64,000 nucleotides of DNA from Sphingomonas citricola (lineage in GTDB: Bacteria > Pseudomonadota > Alphaproteobacteria > Sphingomonadales > Sphingomonadaceae). The translations under genes and the position numbers were made by a program. Positions 1 through 7,772 of this stretch are shown one piece after another (position 1 is the first letter of the stretch; every line of letters begins with the position of its first letter). The stretch spans positions 186,001-250,000 of the forward strand of contig NZ_JAHXZM010000002.1 of NCBI RefSeq assembly GCF_019429535.1, written 5' to 3'. Under the pieces are notes generated by a model, which searched no databases, was not told where the DNA came from, and was given only the letters and a program-made list of their open reading frames with translations.

Positions 1-747
1 ATTGCGGGCGGACAGGCGCAGGCGCAGGGCGCGCTCGACGCGGCGCGCGCGGTCGCGTCGGAGGCGAACGAGGGCGCGCGCGCCGAGGATATCGCCACGC
101 TGCGCGCGACGTGGCAGGCCGCGCAGGCCGCCGCCAACCTCGCGGCGGTCACCAGCCGGCGCACCGCCAATCTCTACGCCGAGGGAGTCGTCGCCGCGCA
201 GCGCCGCGACGAAGCGGCGGCGGCGCGCGACAGCAGCGCGCGCAACGCCGAGGCCGCGCGCCAGCAATACGTCAAGGCGCTGTCGGGCGCGCGTCCGCAG
301 AGCAAGCAGGCCGCCAACGCGCAGGTCCGCATCGCCGAGGCCGGACTGCGCACCGCCGCCGCGCTGGGGCAGGAGACGCGGCTCGTGTCGCCGATCGCGG
401 GCGAGGTCGCGCGCAAGCTCGTCCAGCCTGGCGAGGTCGTCAGCCCCGTCATCCCCGCCTATCAGGTGATCGACATCGATCACCCCTGGGTCGCGCTCAA
501 CCTGCGCGAGGATCGCTTTCAAGCGATCGGGATCGGCTCGGTGCTACGCGGGCATATCCCGGCGTTGCAGCGCAACGCGGACTTCAGGGTCTATCTCGTC
601 GCGCCGCGCGGCGACTTCGCGACGTGGCGCGCGACGCGCGAGGCGTCGGGCTACGACGTGCGGACCTTCGAGATCCGGCTCCATCCCGCGGCCCCGATCG
701 CGAAGCTGCGCCCGGGCATGAGCGTGCTGTTCGACTGGCCGCAATGA
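1..747 (+). CDS. HlyD-family membrane fusion protein (5' truncated)
   Basis: The reading frame is open from the first base, so the N-terminus lies outside the window. What remains is an alanine-rich helical hairpin (about residues 1-120), followed by the second half of a lipoyl/barrel domain (SPIAGEV, then PGEVVSP) and a beta-barrel region ending in RPGMSVLFDWP. This is the pattern of EmrA/YbhG-type periplasmic adaptors that link an inner-membrane transporter to an outer-membrane channel. The stop overlaps the start of the next gene (ATGA at 744-747), so it is translationally coupled to the ABC-2 permease pair downstream. The substrate cannot be told. Family assignment is confident; the exact subfamily is not. 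Confidence 0.85.
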   Translation: MAGGQAQAQGALDAARAVASEANEGARAEDIATLRATWQAAQAAANLAAVTSRRTANLYAEGVVAAQRRDEAAAARDSSARNAEAARQQYVKALSGARPQSKQAANAQVRIAEAGLRTAAALGQETRLVSPIAGEVARKLVQPGEVVSPVIPAYQVIDIDHPWVALNLREDRFQAIGIGSVLRGHIPALQRNADFRVYLVAPRGDFATWRATREASGYDVRTFEIRLHPAAPIAKLRPGMSVLFDWPQ

Positions 748-1880
748 CCGCGTTCCGCCGGGCGTGGTCGCGCGAGGTCGAGCACCTGCGCCGCGATCCC
801 TGGGACCTCGCCGGGATCACCGTGCTGCCCGGACTCCTCATTTTCGTCGTCGCCGCGCTGTTCTGGCAGGGTCCGCTGCGCCAGATCCCGCTCGGCATCG
901 TCGACGACGACGCGGGCACCGCCGGCCGCGCGGTCGTCCGGGCGCTCGCCGCATCGCCGATGATCCGCGTCGAGGGACGCTATCAGGGTGAGGCCGCCGC
1001 GGTCGGCGCGGTGCGCGCCGGGCGGATCATGGGGTTCGTGCACATCCCGGCGGGGCTGGGCGACGGCATCGCCCGGCACCGCGGCGCGGTTTTGCGCATC
1101 CTCTACAACGGCAGCTTCCTGACCGCGGGCGGACAGGTGGCGAGCGCGGCCGAAGACGCGGTGACCGCTGCCTTGCCCGACATCGCCGCGGAACGCCTGC
1201 CCAATCACGCCGTGCCCGCCAGCCGTGTGCGTCGCTTCGCGGTCGAGGCGACGCTGCTCGGCAACGCGCCGATCAGCTTCGAATGGTTCCTGGGGCTGTT
1301 GATCTTCCCCGCGGTGCTGCACCTGAACGCCGCCTGCGTCTGCGCGATGGCGCTCGGGCGCGAGCTTCGGGACACGTCGCTCTCGGCCTGGGCACGCGCC
1401 AGCGGCGGGGTCGTGCCCGCGATGGTGGGAAAGATGCTGCCCTACGTCCTCGCGATCAGCGCGTGGGGGCTCGTCTGGCTGCTGTACCTGACGCTCGCGC
1501 GCGGGTGGCGCGTCGAAGGGAGCCTGACCCTGATCGCGGGCGGGCAGGCGCTGTTCTACGCCGCGACCGCCGCGATCGCCGCGCTGCTGGTCGCGGCGAC
1601 GCGCGAAACCGCGACGGCGCTGTCCGCGAGCGCGGTCTACGCCGGATCGGCGCTCGCCTATTCGGGTGCGACATTGCCGCTGAACGGCGGGCACGCGTTC
1701 GCGCGGATCTGGAGCAACGTGCTGCCGCTCACGCATTATGTCGCGCTGCAGACGGGGCAGGTGAGCGGTCAGGCGCTCGCCGCCGCCGTCGCACCGATGG
1801 CGTCGCTCGCCGCCTATGTCGTCGTCGCGGGCGGCGGCGCGGCAGCGATCGTCGCGGCGGCGGGGCGGCGGCGGGCATGA
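744..1880 (+). CDS. ABC-2 type transporter permease (first of two)
   Basis: A 378-residue protein. It has an N-terminal membrane segment (about residues 20-45, GITVLPGLLIFVVAALFW), a soluble periplasmic region starting with a VDDD motif, and a C-terminal block of about five transmembrane helices. That is the ABC2_membrane_3 architecture of YhhJ/YbhS-like permeases. The start ATG overlaps the HlyD stop by four bases, and its own stop overlaps the next permease start by four bases (1877-1880), so the three genes form one unit. No ATPase gene is visible beside it, so the energising subunit must lie upstream of the window, be encoded elsewhere, or be absent. Confidence 0.85.
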   Translation: MTAFRRAWSREVEHLRRDPWDLAGITVLPGLLIFVVAALFWQGPLRQIPLGIVDDDAGTAGRAVVRALAASPMIRVEGRYQGEAAAVGAVRAGRIMGFVHIPAGLGDGIARHRGAVLRILYNGSFLTAGGQVASAAEDAVTAALPDIAAERLPNHAVPASRVRRFAVEATLLGNAPISFEWFLGLLIFPAVLHLNAACVCAMALGRELRDTSLSAWARASGGVVPAMVGKMLPYVLAISAWGLVWLLYLTLARGWRVEGSLTLIAGGQALFYAATAAIAALLVAATRETATALSASAVYAGSALAYSGATLPLNGGHAFARIWSNVLPLTHYVALQTGQVSGQALAAAVAPMASLAAYVVVAGGGAAAIVAAAGRRRA

Positions 1881-2992
1881 CCTTCGACCGCGCCTTTGCC
1901 GCGACGTGGCACGCGATCCTCACCTCACGCACACTTCTAAGCATGATGCTGCTGTCGGTCGTGCTCTACGCCTTCTATTACCCCGCACCCTACGCGCACG
2001 AGGCACCGCAGAAGCTGCCCGTCGTCGTCGTCGATCAGGACAACAGCGCGCTCAGCCGCGCGATGATCCTCGACCTCGATGCCACCCGCGCGGTCAGCGT
2101 CGTCGCGGTCGTCGCCGACCCTGCCGCCGCGCGCGCCGACATGCGCGGGGGCAAGGCCGACGGGATCGTCCTGATCGCCGACGGGCTCGAGCGGCAGTTG
2201 CGCGCGGGCACGCCGGGGTCGGGCGTCGCGATCTGGGTAAACGCGACCTATCTGCTGCGCGCGAGCACGATCGGCGAGGCGGTGAGCGCGGTGATCCGCA
2301 ACATCGCGCAGACGCGGCTGCTGCCGGGCGGCCAGATCACCCGCGCCGGCGCACCCGTCACGATCGTCAGGGAGCCGCTGTTCAACCGGACCGGCGGCTA
2401 CAAGGGGTACGTCTTCCCCGCGGTCGCGATCATTATCGTCCAGCAGACGCTGCTGTTCGGCGCCGCGACCTTCATGGGCGGGCGGCGGCGGGCGGGGACG
2501 TGGCGGATGCGCGCCGCGGAGTTCGGCGGCACGCTCGCGGCCTTTTCCTCGGTCGGTGTGCTCGGCTGCTGCTTCCTCTTCGGGCTGGCGTTCTGGATCC
2601 AGGGGGTGCCCGTCGACACCGGCATCGTCGGCACGGTGATGGCCGTGCCGGTCTTCGCCACCGCGGTCGCCGCGCTGGGGCTGCTCGCGGGTAGCGCGAT
2701 GGACCGGTCGGAGCGCGCGATGTACATGCTGGGGCCGACGTCGGTCCCGTTGTTCTTTCTCACCGGGGCGACCTATCCGCTCGATCAGATGCCTTGGTTC
2801 GTCGCCGCCTTCGCGCGCCTGGCTCCCTCGACCGCGGGCGTCCACGCCTTCGTGCCGCTCAACCAGATGGGCGCGACCGTTCGCGAGGTTGCGCTGCCGC
2901 TCGCGACGCTCGCGGTGCTGGCGGTCGGATATTCGTTGCTCGCTTATTGGCGGATCGTCGCGTCCGCGCAACCCGAGCGTGCCGGCGACTGA
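1877..2992 (+). CDS. ABC-2 type transporter permease (second of two)
   Basis: A 371-residue paralogue-like partner of the preceding permease. It has one N-terminal helix (residues about 20-38), a long extracytoplasmic domain beginning VVVVDQDNSALSR, then five C-terminal membrane helices from about residue 180. VDQDNS is characteristic of the ABC2_membrane_3 family, where paired permeases work with an HlyD adaptor in drug or lipid export. The start overlaps the preceding stop (ATGA). The gene ends 18 bases before the convergent methyltransferase. Possible roles are efflux of a toxic compound or export of a product of the adjacent minus-strand cluster; the latter is only a positional inference. 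Confidence 0.85.
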   Translation: MTFDRAFAATWHAILTSRTLLSMMLLSVVLYAFYYPAPYAHEAPQKLPVVVVDQDNSALSRAMILDLDATRAVSVVAVVADPAAARADMRGGKADGIVLIADGLERQLRAGTPGSGVAIWVNATYLLRASTIGEAVSAVIRNIAQTRLLPGGQITRAGAPVTIVREPLFNRTGGYKGYVFPAVAIIIVQQTLLFGAATFMGGRRRAGTWRMRAAEFGGTLAAFSSVGVLGCCFLFGLAFWIQGVPVDTGIVGTVMAVPVFATAVAALGLLAGSAMDRSERAMYMLGPTSVPLFFLTGATYPLDQMPWFVAAFARLAPSTAGVHAFVPLNQMGATVREVALPLATLAVLAVGYSLLAYWRIVASAQPERAGD

Positions 2993-3010
2993 CCGCGACG
3001 CAAATCGCGA

Positions 3011-3628
3011 TCAGGTCTTAGCGCCCACGTCGCGCGACATCGTGACGATGAAGCCGGGGCCCGCCACCCGGCGCGCGACGGTCGCCTGCGGGCAAACCGC
3101 GGCGAAGGCGTCGGCTAGTTCCTCCGCACTCCACGCGCGGTGCGTGCCGGCGCGGATCAACCCGGCGCGGTGGAGATAGGTCGCCTCGGTGCAATAGACC
3201 GCGACCATGCCACCGGGGCGGAGCACGCGGGCTAGCTCGCGCAGCACCGGCGCGGCGTCGTGCCAGAAATAGGCCACGTTGATCGCAACGACCCGGTCGA
3301 ACGCGGCATCATTGTAGGGAAGCCGGTCGAACCGCCCCTCCAATACCGTCGCGCGGGGGTGCCGACGCTGCGCGCGCGCGACCATCAGCGGCGCGTGGTC
3401 GAGCCCGTGGACGCACCCGTCGGGGGCGAGGGCGAGCAACCGGTCGAGCGCCTCGCCGCCCCCGCATCCCAGATCGAGCACCGCGCTGTCGCGGCGGATG
3501 TCGGCGGCGGCGAGCGTCTGGCGGATCACCGACCGGTTGGCCTGCGCCATCACCCACGCCAGCGCCTGCCCCGCCAGCCCGCGCGGGCGGCGCAATTGCC
3601 GGCCGAGCGCGGTGGCGAGTGCCCTCAC
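3011..3628 (-). CDS. class I SAM-dependent methyltransferase
   Basis: A 205-residue protein with a complete Rossmann-type methyltransferase core. Motif I is VLDLGCGGGEAL (about residues 50-61), an acidic residue follows in HGLDHAP (about residue 76), and the post-core LRPGGMVAVY is near residue 140. It resembles the UbiE/Methyltransf_11 group acting on small molecules. The start is GTG at 3628, overlapping the stop of the upstream TPR gene by four bases, so it is translationally coupled. It is the last gene of the minus-strand run that includes the SDR and the ligase/di-iron fusion. The substrate is unknown; a tailoring role in that cluster is inference from position. Confidence 0.85.
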   Translation of the reverse strand: MRALATALGRQLRRPRGLAGQALAWVMAQANRSVIRQTLAAADIRRDSAVLDLGCGGGEALDRLLALAPDGCVHGLDHAPLMVARAQRRHPRATVLEGRFDRLPYNDAAFDRVVAINVAYFWHDAAPVLRELARVLRPGGMVAVYCTEATYLHRAGLIRAGTHRAWSAEELADAFAAVCPQATVARRVAGPGFIVTMSRDVGAKT

Positions 3629-4302
3629 GCCTTCAGCTTGGTGTTGATCTTCGCGAGCAGCGTCCGCATCTCCGCGCGGCGCCCTGCATCCCAGACCGGG
3701 CGCGCGCCGTTCACCGGCGCGGCGAGCCCGCGCAGCACATAGGTCCGCGCTTCCGCCGGATGGCCTTCGTCCTTCAGGAAATCGGCGTAGAAGAAATTAT
3801 TGTCGAGCCCGCGCGGATCCTGCTTCAGCGCGGCCTCGAGCAGCCCGCGCGCCTTGGCGGTATTGCCGAAGCCGATCGGGAAGCCGGGCACGCGGTAATA
3901 CAGCACGCCCAGGCTCATCTTCACGCCGCCGTCGGCGACGTTCGGGTCGATCGCCTGCGCGCGCTCCAGGATGGTGCGTGCCTGTTTCGCCAGCCCCAGT
4001 TGGCGTAGCACGCTGGCGCGCGCAGCTTCCTCGCTGACGACGATGCCCTGCCACAACAGCGGCTCGGCACGATTGGGGTAGCGCGCCGACACCTGCGCCG
4101 CGCGCGCCGCCAGCGCGTCGAGCTCGCGATATTGCTCGCCGCGATCGGCGACCTGATAGCGGATGTGCGCCCATTGATCGTTCACCTGCTGGACCGCGCG
4201 ATCCATCGCGGGATCGTTGCTCGCGAGCGCGGGGGCGCTGGTCCACGCGAGCGCGGCGGCGGTCAGCACGGTGACGATGGTGGCGATACGGGTACGAACC
4301 AT
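3625..4302 (-). CDS. secreted tetratricopeptide-like protein
   Basis: A 225-residue protein with a clear signal peptide (positive start MVRTR, hydrophobic core, cleavage after APALA near residue 27). The rest is helical, with TPR-like repeats: YPNRAEPLLWQGI near residue 70, then a stretch on extending a chain of items and DNNFFYADFLKDEGHPAEA further on. It is expected to be periplasmic and to act as a protein-interaction scaffold; no catalytic motif is visible. The start was chosen at 4302 because it gives the signal peptide and has GGAG upstream, although the spacing is rather long. It sits 35 bases after the SDR gene and overlaps the methyltransferase start. Confidence 0.75.
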   Translation of the reverse strand: MVRTRIATIVTVLTAAALAWTSAPALASNDPAMDRAVQQVNDQWAHIRYQVADRGEQYRELDALAARAAQVSARYPNRAEPLLWQGIVVSEEAARASVLRQLGLAKQARTILERAQAIDPNVADGGVKMSLGVLYYRVPGFPIGFGNTAKARGLLEAALKQDPRGLDNNFFYADFLKDEGHPAEARTYVLRGLAAPVNGARPVWDAGRRAEMRTLLAKINTKLKA

Positions 4303-4337
4303 GATTGCGTCCAGCTCCGTTGTGAAAGGAATGGGGA

Positions 4338-5093
4338 TCAGGCGAACAGTGCGCGCGCGGTGGCGATCTGCTTGGTCAGCCCCTGGTCGACCACGCGCGG
4401 CATCAGCGCGTTCAGCTGCGTGAACAGTCGCTCGGGCATCCCGATCGACACGTCGTGCGCGCGCTGCTCGACCGCGCGCATGATCCGGTCGGCGACCTGT
4501 TCGGGCGCGTCGGCGTTCATCCTCGATGCGGCCATGAAGCGTTCGATCAGCGGGGTGTTGAACCCGGTGCGCACCGCGCGCGGGGCGATGTGGGTCACCT
4601 GGACGCCGCGGCCGTGCAACTCGCGCCGCAGCGCCTGGCTCAGCCCCTTCAGCCCCGCCTTGGCGCTCGAATAAGCGGTGAAATAGGGGTAGGGCACCGC
4701 GCCCATCACTGACCCGATGTTGACGATCTGCCCCTCGCCGCGCTCGATCATCTGCGGCACGAGCGCTGCGGACAGGATCGCGGGCGCGACGAGATTGACC
4801 GCGTAGCCGAGCGCGATCCCCGTCGGCCCCTGGCGCTCGATCGGCCCGAAATACTGCAGCCCTGCGACGTTGAAGAGCACGTTGACGCGGCGGTTGCGCA
4901 GCCGGTCGGTCAGATCCTCCAGCGCGGCGATGCTCGACAGGTCGCACACGATCGCCTCGTTGCAGCCCGCCGCGCTCTGCCGGTCGATCCCGGTCACGCG
5001 CGCGCCCGCGGCCCGCAGCCGCTCGGCGAGCAGGCCGCCGAGCCCGCCCGCCGCGCCCGTCAGGACGACGTGCTGCCCCTCAAGCCGCGACAC
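4338..5093 (-). CDS. short-chain dehydrogenase/reductase
   Basis: A 251-residue classical SDR. The cofactor loop TGAAGGLGG is near residues 12-20, NVAG near residue 73, a serine in NIGSVMG, and the catalytic Tyr-Lys pair in YSSAKAG (Y and K four residues apart, about 137-141). The early Arg/Asp context (VTGIDRQ) does not settle NAD versus NADP. The start lies 14 bases inside the end of the ligase/di-iron fusion gene, so the two are tightly coupled. It probably reduces or oxidises the product of that enzyme pair. A general keto-ester or fatty-acyl reductase is the main alternative. Confidence 0.85.
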   Translation of the reverse strand: MSRLEGQHVVLTGAAGGLGGLLAERLRAAGARVTGIDRQSAAGCNEAIVCDLSSIAALEDLTDRLRNRRVNVLFNVAGLQYFGPIERQGPTGIALGYAVNLVAPAILSAALVPQMIERGEGQIVNIGSVMGAVPYPYFTAYSSAKAGLKGLSQALRRELHGRGVQVTHIAPRAVRTGFNTPLIERFMAASRMNADAPEQVADRIMRAVEQRAHDVSIGMPERLFTQLNALMPRVVDQGLTKQIATARALFA

Positions 5094-7170
5094 GCGGCTG
5101 CTCCAGCTCGATGCTCGCGAACATGCCGCCGAACAGCGCGAAGATCGCGCGCGCCATGTCGATGATCGCCTGTTGATCGGCGGGATCGTCGATCGTGTTC
5201 ATCAACCGCTCGAAAAAGACCATGTGCTCCTGGTCGAGCGCGCCGTGCGAGGTCAGGTAGCGGAACGCGCCCGCGGGCAGCCCCAGTGTCTGCTGCACCG
5301 CGCCCGCACCCTGGCTCGCCATCGCGATGCTCGTCCCCTCCAGCACATAGACCATGCCGAAGAACGCGGCCGGGTTGCCCTCGCGGATCGTGCGATAGGC
5401 GTGGTCGACCATCGCCTTGGTCGCGGGGGCGGGCTCGCTCGCCGCAACCGCGTCCGCGTCGCCGCCCGCGGCCGCGATATCGGCGAGGATCCACTGCTCG
5501 TGCCCGGTCTCTTCCTCGATATATTCGTCGAGCGCGTGGACGAGACCGGGGCGATCCCCCAGCCGCGCGCGCGCTTCCTCCATCAACGGCACCGTGTGGC
5601 GGACGTGGTGGTATGCCTGCGCCAGATAGGCGATGTAATCGGCGACGGTGATCCGCCCGGTCAGCCCGGCGATCAGTTGCGGCGTCACCGCGAAACGCGC
5701 CTGCGCCTCGCGCGTCTCGGCGACGAGCCGGTCGAAGAAGGGTTGCGGCATGGGGTCCTCCGATGGAAAGGCTTGGTCGATCGCGGCGCGGCGCAGCCGG
5801 CCGTTGCCGGTCAGCAGCCCGGCGGACGGGGTGAACGGCGGCACGACGCGCCACTGCTCGACCCGCGCGTAGGGGGGCAGCGTCGCATTCGCCGCGGCCA
5901 CCGCGGCGGCGACGTCGGCGTCGGGCCGCGCAGGGACGATCAGCGCGTCGAGGCGCGCGCGCCCGTCGCCGCGCACCATCGCCTGCGCGATCGCGCCCGT
6001 CGCGGTCAGCGCGCCCTCGACCCATTCGGGTGAGACGTTGCGCCCGTGGCTCGTCACGATCAGCGCGGACTTGCGCCCGTCGATCCACAGCCGCCCCGCC
6101 GCGTCGATGCGCCCGATATCCCCGGTCGCGAGCGGGCCGGGCGCCCGCGGCGCACCGATCGTGCCCAGGTGGACCGGGCCGTCGATCATGATCTCGCCGT
6201 CCGCGGCGAGCCGGATGCGGTTGGTGCCGATGCTGTGCCCGACGCTGCCGCGCCCCGCCGCGCCGCCGTCGTGCAGCGTCACCACCGACCCGCACTCGGT
6301 CATGCCGTACCCCTGCCGCACCGGCAGTCCGACCGCGTCGGCGGCGTCGAGCAGGTCGGTCGAGACGCGCGCGCCGCCGACCGCGACCAGCGTCAGCCGC
6401 GGCAGGCGGACGCCGCGCGCGCGCATCATCGCAACCAGCCCGGCGAGCAGTTCGGGGACGAGGATCAGCGACGTGATCGCCTGTTCCTCGATGACCTCGA
6501 GCATCCGCGCGACGTCGGGGCGGAACGGGTCAGCCATCCCGACGCCCGCCTGCGGCAGCGCGACATAGGTCCCGCCCGCGATGATCGTCGCGTACAGGCC
6601 CGCGACGGTTTCCAGCAGGATGCCGGGCGGCAGCAGGGGGAGATGCCGCCCGGCGTGGTGGACACCGAGGTGATCCACCACCCCGCTCGCCACCTGGGAG
6701 ATGTGCGCGAACGAGAGGCAGACGCCTTTGGGGGTGCCGGTCGACCCCGAGGTGAAGGTGATGCGCCCGGTCCCCTCCGGCAGCGCGGCGCGCGCGTGGG
6801 TGAGCGGCTTCACCGACAGGCGAAGCGCCGGCGTGCCCGACTGCCGGTCGACCTCGACCGCGCCCGCGATCAATCGGCCCGCGCCCGCTAAGGCGATCGC
6901 GCCTGCTGCCTGTTGCGGCAGAAAGAACGGCGGCAGCGCGATTGTCGCGATCCCGGCGTGGGCGGCGGCGAGTTCGAGCACCGTTTCGCCGACGCCGTGG
7001 TCGAGCTGCGTCGCGATCGGTCGCCCGTCGTCGCCCGCGCGCAGCTCGTCCGCGGTGCGCGTGACCAGCGTGGCGAGATCGCGCCAGCAAAGCGGCGTCG
7101 CGCCGTCGATCGCGATGTCGTCGGGCCGGTCGTCGGCATGGCGCCGGATCGCGTCGAGGAGCAGGCTCAT
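5080..7170 (-). CDS. fusion: acyl-AMP ligase + heme-oxygenase-like di-iron domain
   Basis: A single 696-residue frame joins two families. Residues 1-473 are an ANL adenylating enzyme: FTSGSTGTPKGV at 139-150, GYGMTECG at 287-294, TGDIG at 349-353, GRKSAL at 365-370. The C-terminal adenylation lysine is replaced by arginine in NGRLRR (R458). Residues 474-696 match the iron-containing redox / heme-oxygenase-like family, with ETGHE (554-558), E611 and H642-x3-D646-x2-H649 as likely metal ligands. An ATG at 5751 with GGAGG five bases upstream sits exactly at the domain border, so the second domain may also be made alone. The ATG at 7170 overlaps the upstream stop by four bases. The substrate is unknown, probably a carboxylic acid. 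Confidence 0.85.
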   Translation of the reverse strand: MSLLLDAIRRHADDRPDDIAIDGATPLCWRDLATLVTRTADELRAGDDGRPIATQLDHGVGETVLELAAAHAGIATIALPPFFLPQQAAGAIALAGAGRLIAGAVEVDRQSGTPALRLSVKPLTHARAALPEGTGRITFTSGSTGTPKGVCLSFAHISQVASGVVDHLGVHHAGRHLPLLPPGILLETVAGLYATIIAGGTYVALPQAGVGMADPFRPDVARMLEVIEEQAITSLILVPELLAGLVAMMRARGVRLPRLTLVAVGGARVSTDLLDAADAVGLPVRQGYGMTECGSVVTLHDGGAAGRGSVGHSIGTNRIRLAADGEIMIDGPVHLGTIGAPRAPGPLATGDIGRIDAAGRLWIDGRKSALIVTSHGRNVSPEWVEGALTATGAIAQAMVRGDGRARLDALIVPARPDADVAAAVAAANATLPPYARVEQWRVVPPFTPSAGLLTGNGRLRRAAIDQAFPSEDPMPQPFFDRLVAETREAQARFAVTPQLIAGLTGRITVADYIAYLAQAYHHVRHTVPLMEEARARLGDRPGLVHALDEYIEEETGHEQWILADIAAAGGDADAVAASEPAPATKAMVDHAYRTIREGNPAAFFGMVYVLEGTSIAMASQGAGAVQQTLGLPAGAFRYLTSHGALDQEHMVFFERLMNTIDDPADQQAIIDMARAIFALFGGMFASIELEQPRVAA

Positions 7171-7703
7171 GCCCGGCCCCGCGGCAGTGCGGCGTCGAGC
7201 GCGGTGCGGCAATCGGCGATCGACCCGGCGCAGACGCGCGGGTCGCTGTCGTAGTAACGGCCCCATGCCGCCGGGTCGTCGACCGCGTCGCGCAACGCGG
7301 GCGCGATGACCGTCAGCGGCAGTGCCAGGCGCGCGAACATCGCGCGCAGCGGGCGGGTCATCACCGCGACCGCGACATCGGCCTCGTCGCTCAGCGTTTC
7401 GGCGGCCTCGCGCCACAGGGCGATCGTCGCGTGGCAGTGCTGCGACGCGTGGCAACCGATCTCGACGATGCGCGCCCGCGGGACAGGGCGGGCGAGCCAC
7501 GCGCCCAGCACCTGCTCGATCGGCGCGTCGAGATAGCGTTCGAGGAACAGCGTCGCGGACCCCGCGCGTCGCAGCCCCAGCACCGCCTTCGGCGCGTCAT
7601 CGTTCGCGACGCACAGGTAATCGGGATAGTCGCTCGTCGGGGTCGCGCCGTGGATCGCGCCGTAGCGGGATCTGATCAGCGACTGGATCGCGGCATCGTG
7701 CAT
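7167..7703 (-). CDS. thermostable hemolysin family protein (GNAT-like)
   Basis: A 178-residue protein. It carries the marks of the T_hemolysin (delta-VPH) family: an early beta region with VLGLRRAG, the FLERYLDAPIEQ block (about residues 53-64), RIVEIGCHAS (about 78-87) and WGRYYDSDPRVCAG near residue 150. Members were named from a Vibrio haemolytic clone, but the fold looks acetyltransferase-like and a biosynthetic acyl-transfer role is plausible. The ATG at 7703 is preceded by GAGG seven bases upstream. The stop overlaps the ligase start by four bases. Its tight coupling to a ligase, a di-iron domain and an SDR argues against a free-standing toxin and for a pathway enzyme. That reading is inference. 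Confidence 0.8.
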   Translation of the reverse strand: MHDAAIQSLIRSRYGAIHGATPTSDYPDYLCVANDDAPKAVLGLRRAGSATLFLERYLDAPIEQVLGAWLARPVPRARIVEIGCHASQHCHATIALWREAAETLSDEADVAVAVMTRPLRAMFARLALPLTVIAPALRDAVDDPAAWGRYYDSDPRVCAGSIADCRTALDAALPRGRA

Positions 7704-7772
7704 GAAGCATCCTCGGCAGATGCTCCAAGGACGCCGTGCCCGCGCGCCTACCCCAGTCGTCGCGCGGATATT

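Noticed and set aside
5080..7170. A frameshift or sequencing error creating the ligase/di-iron fusion
   Set aside because: Both domains and the linker are in one clean frame with all motifs; loss of a stop or a genuine fusion explains it without an error. A re-sequencing check would settle it.
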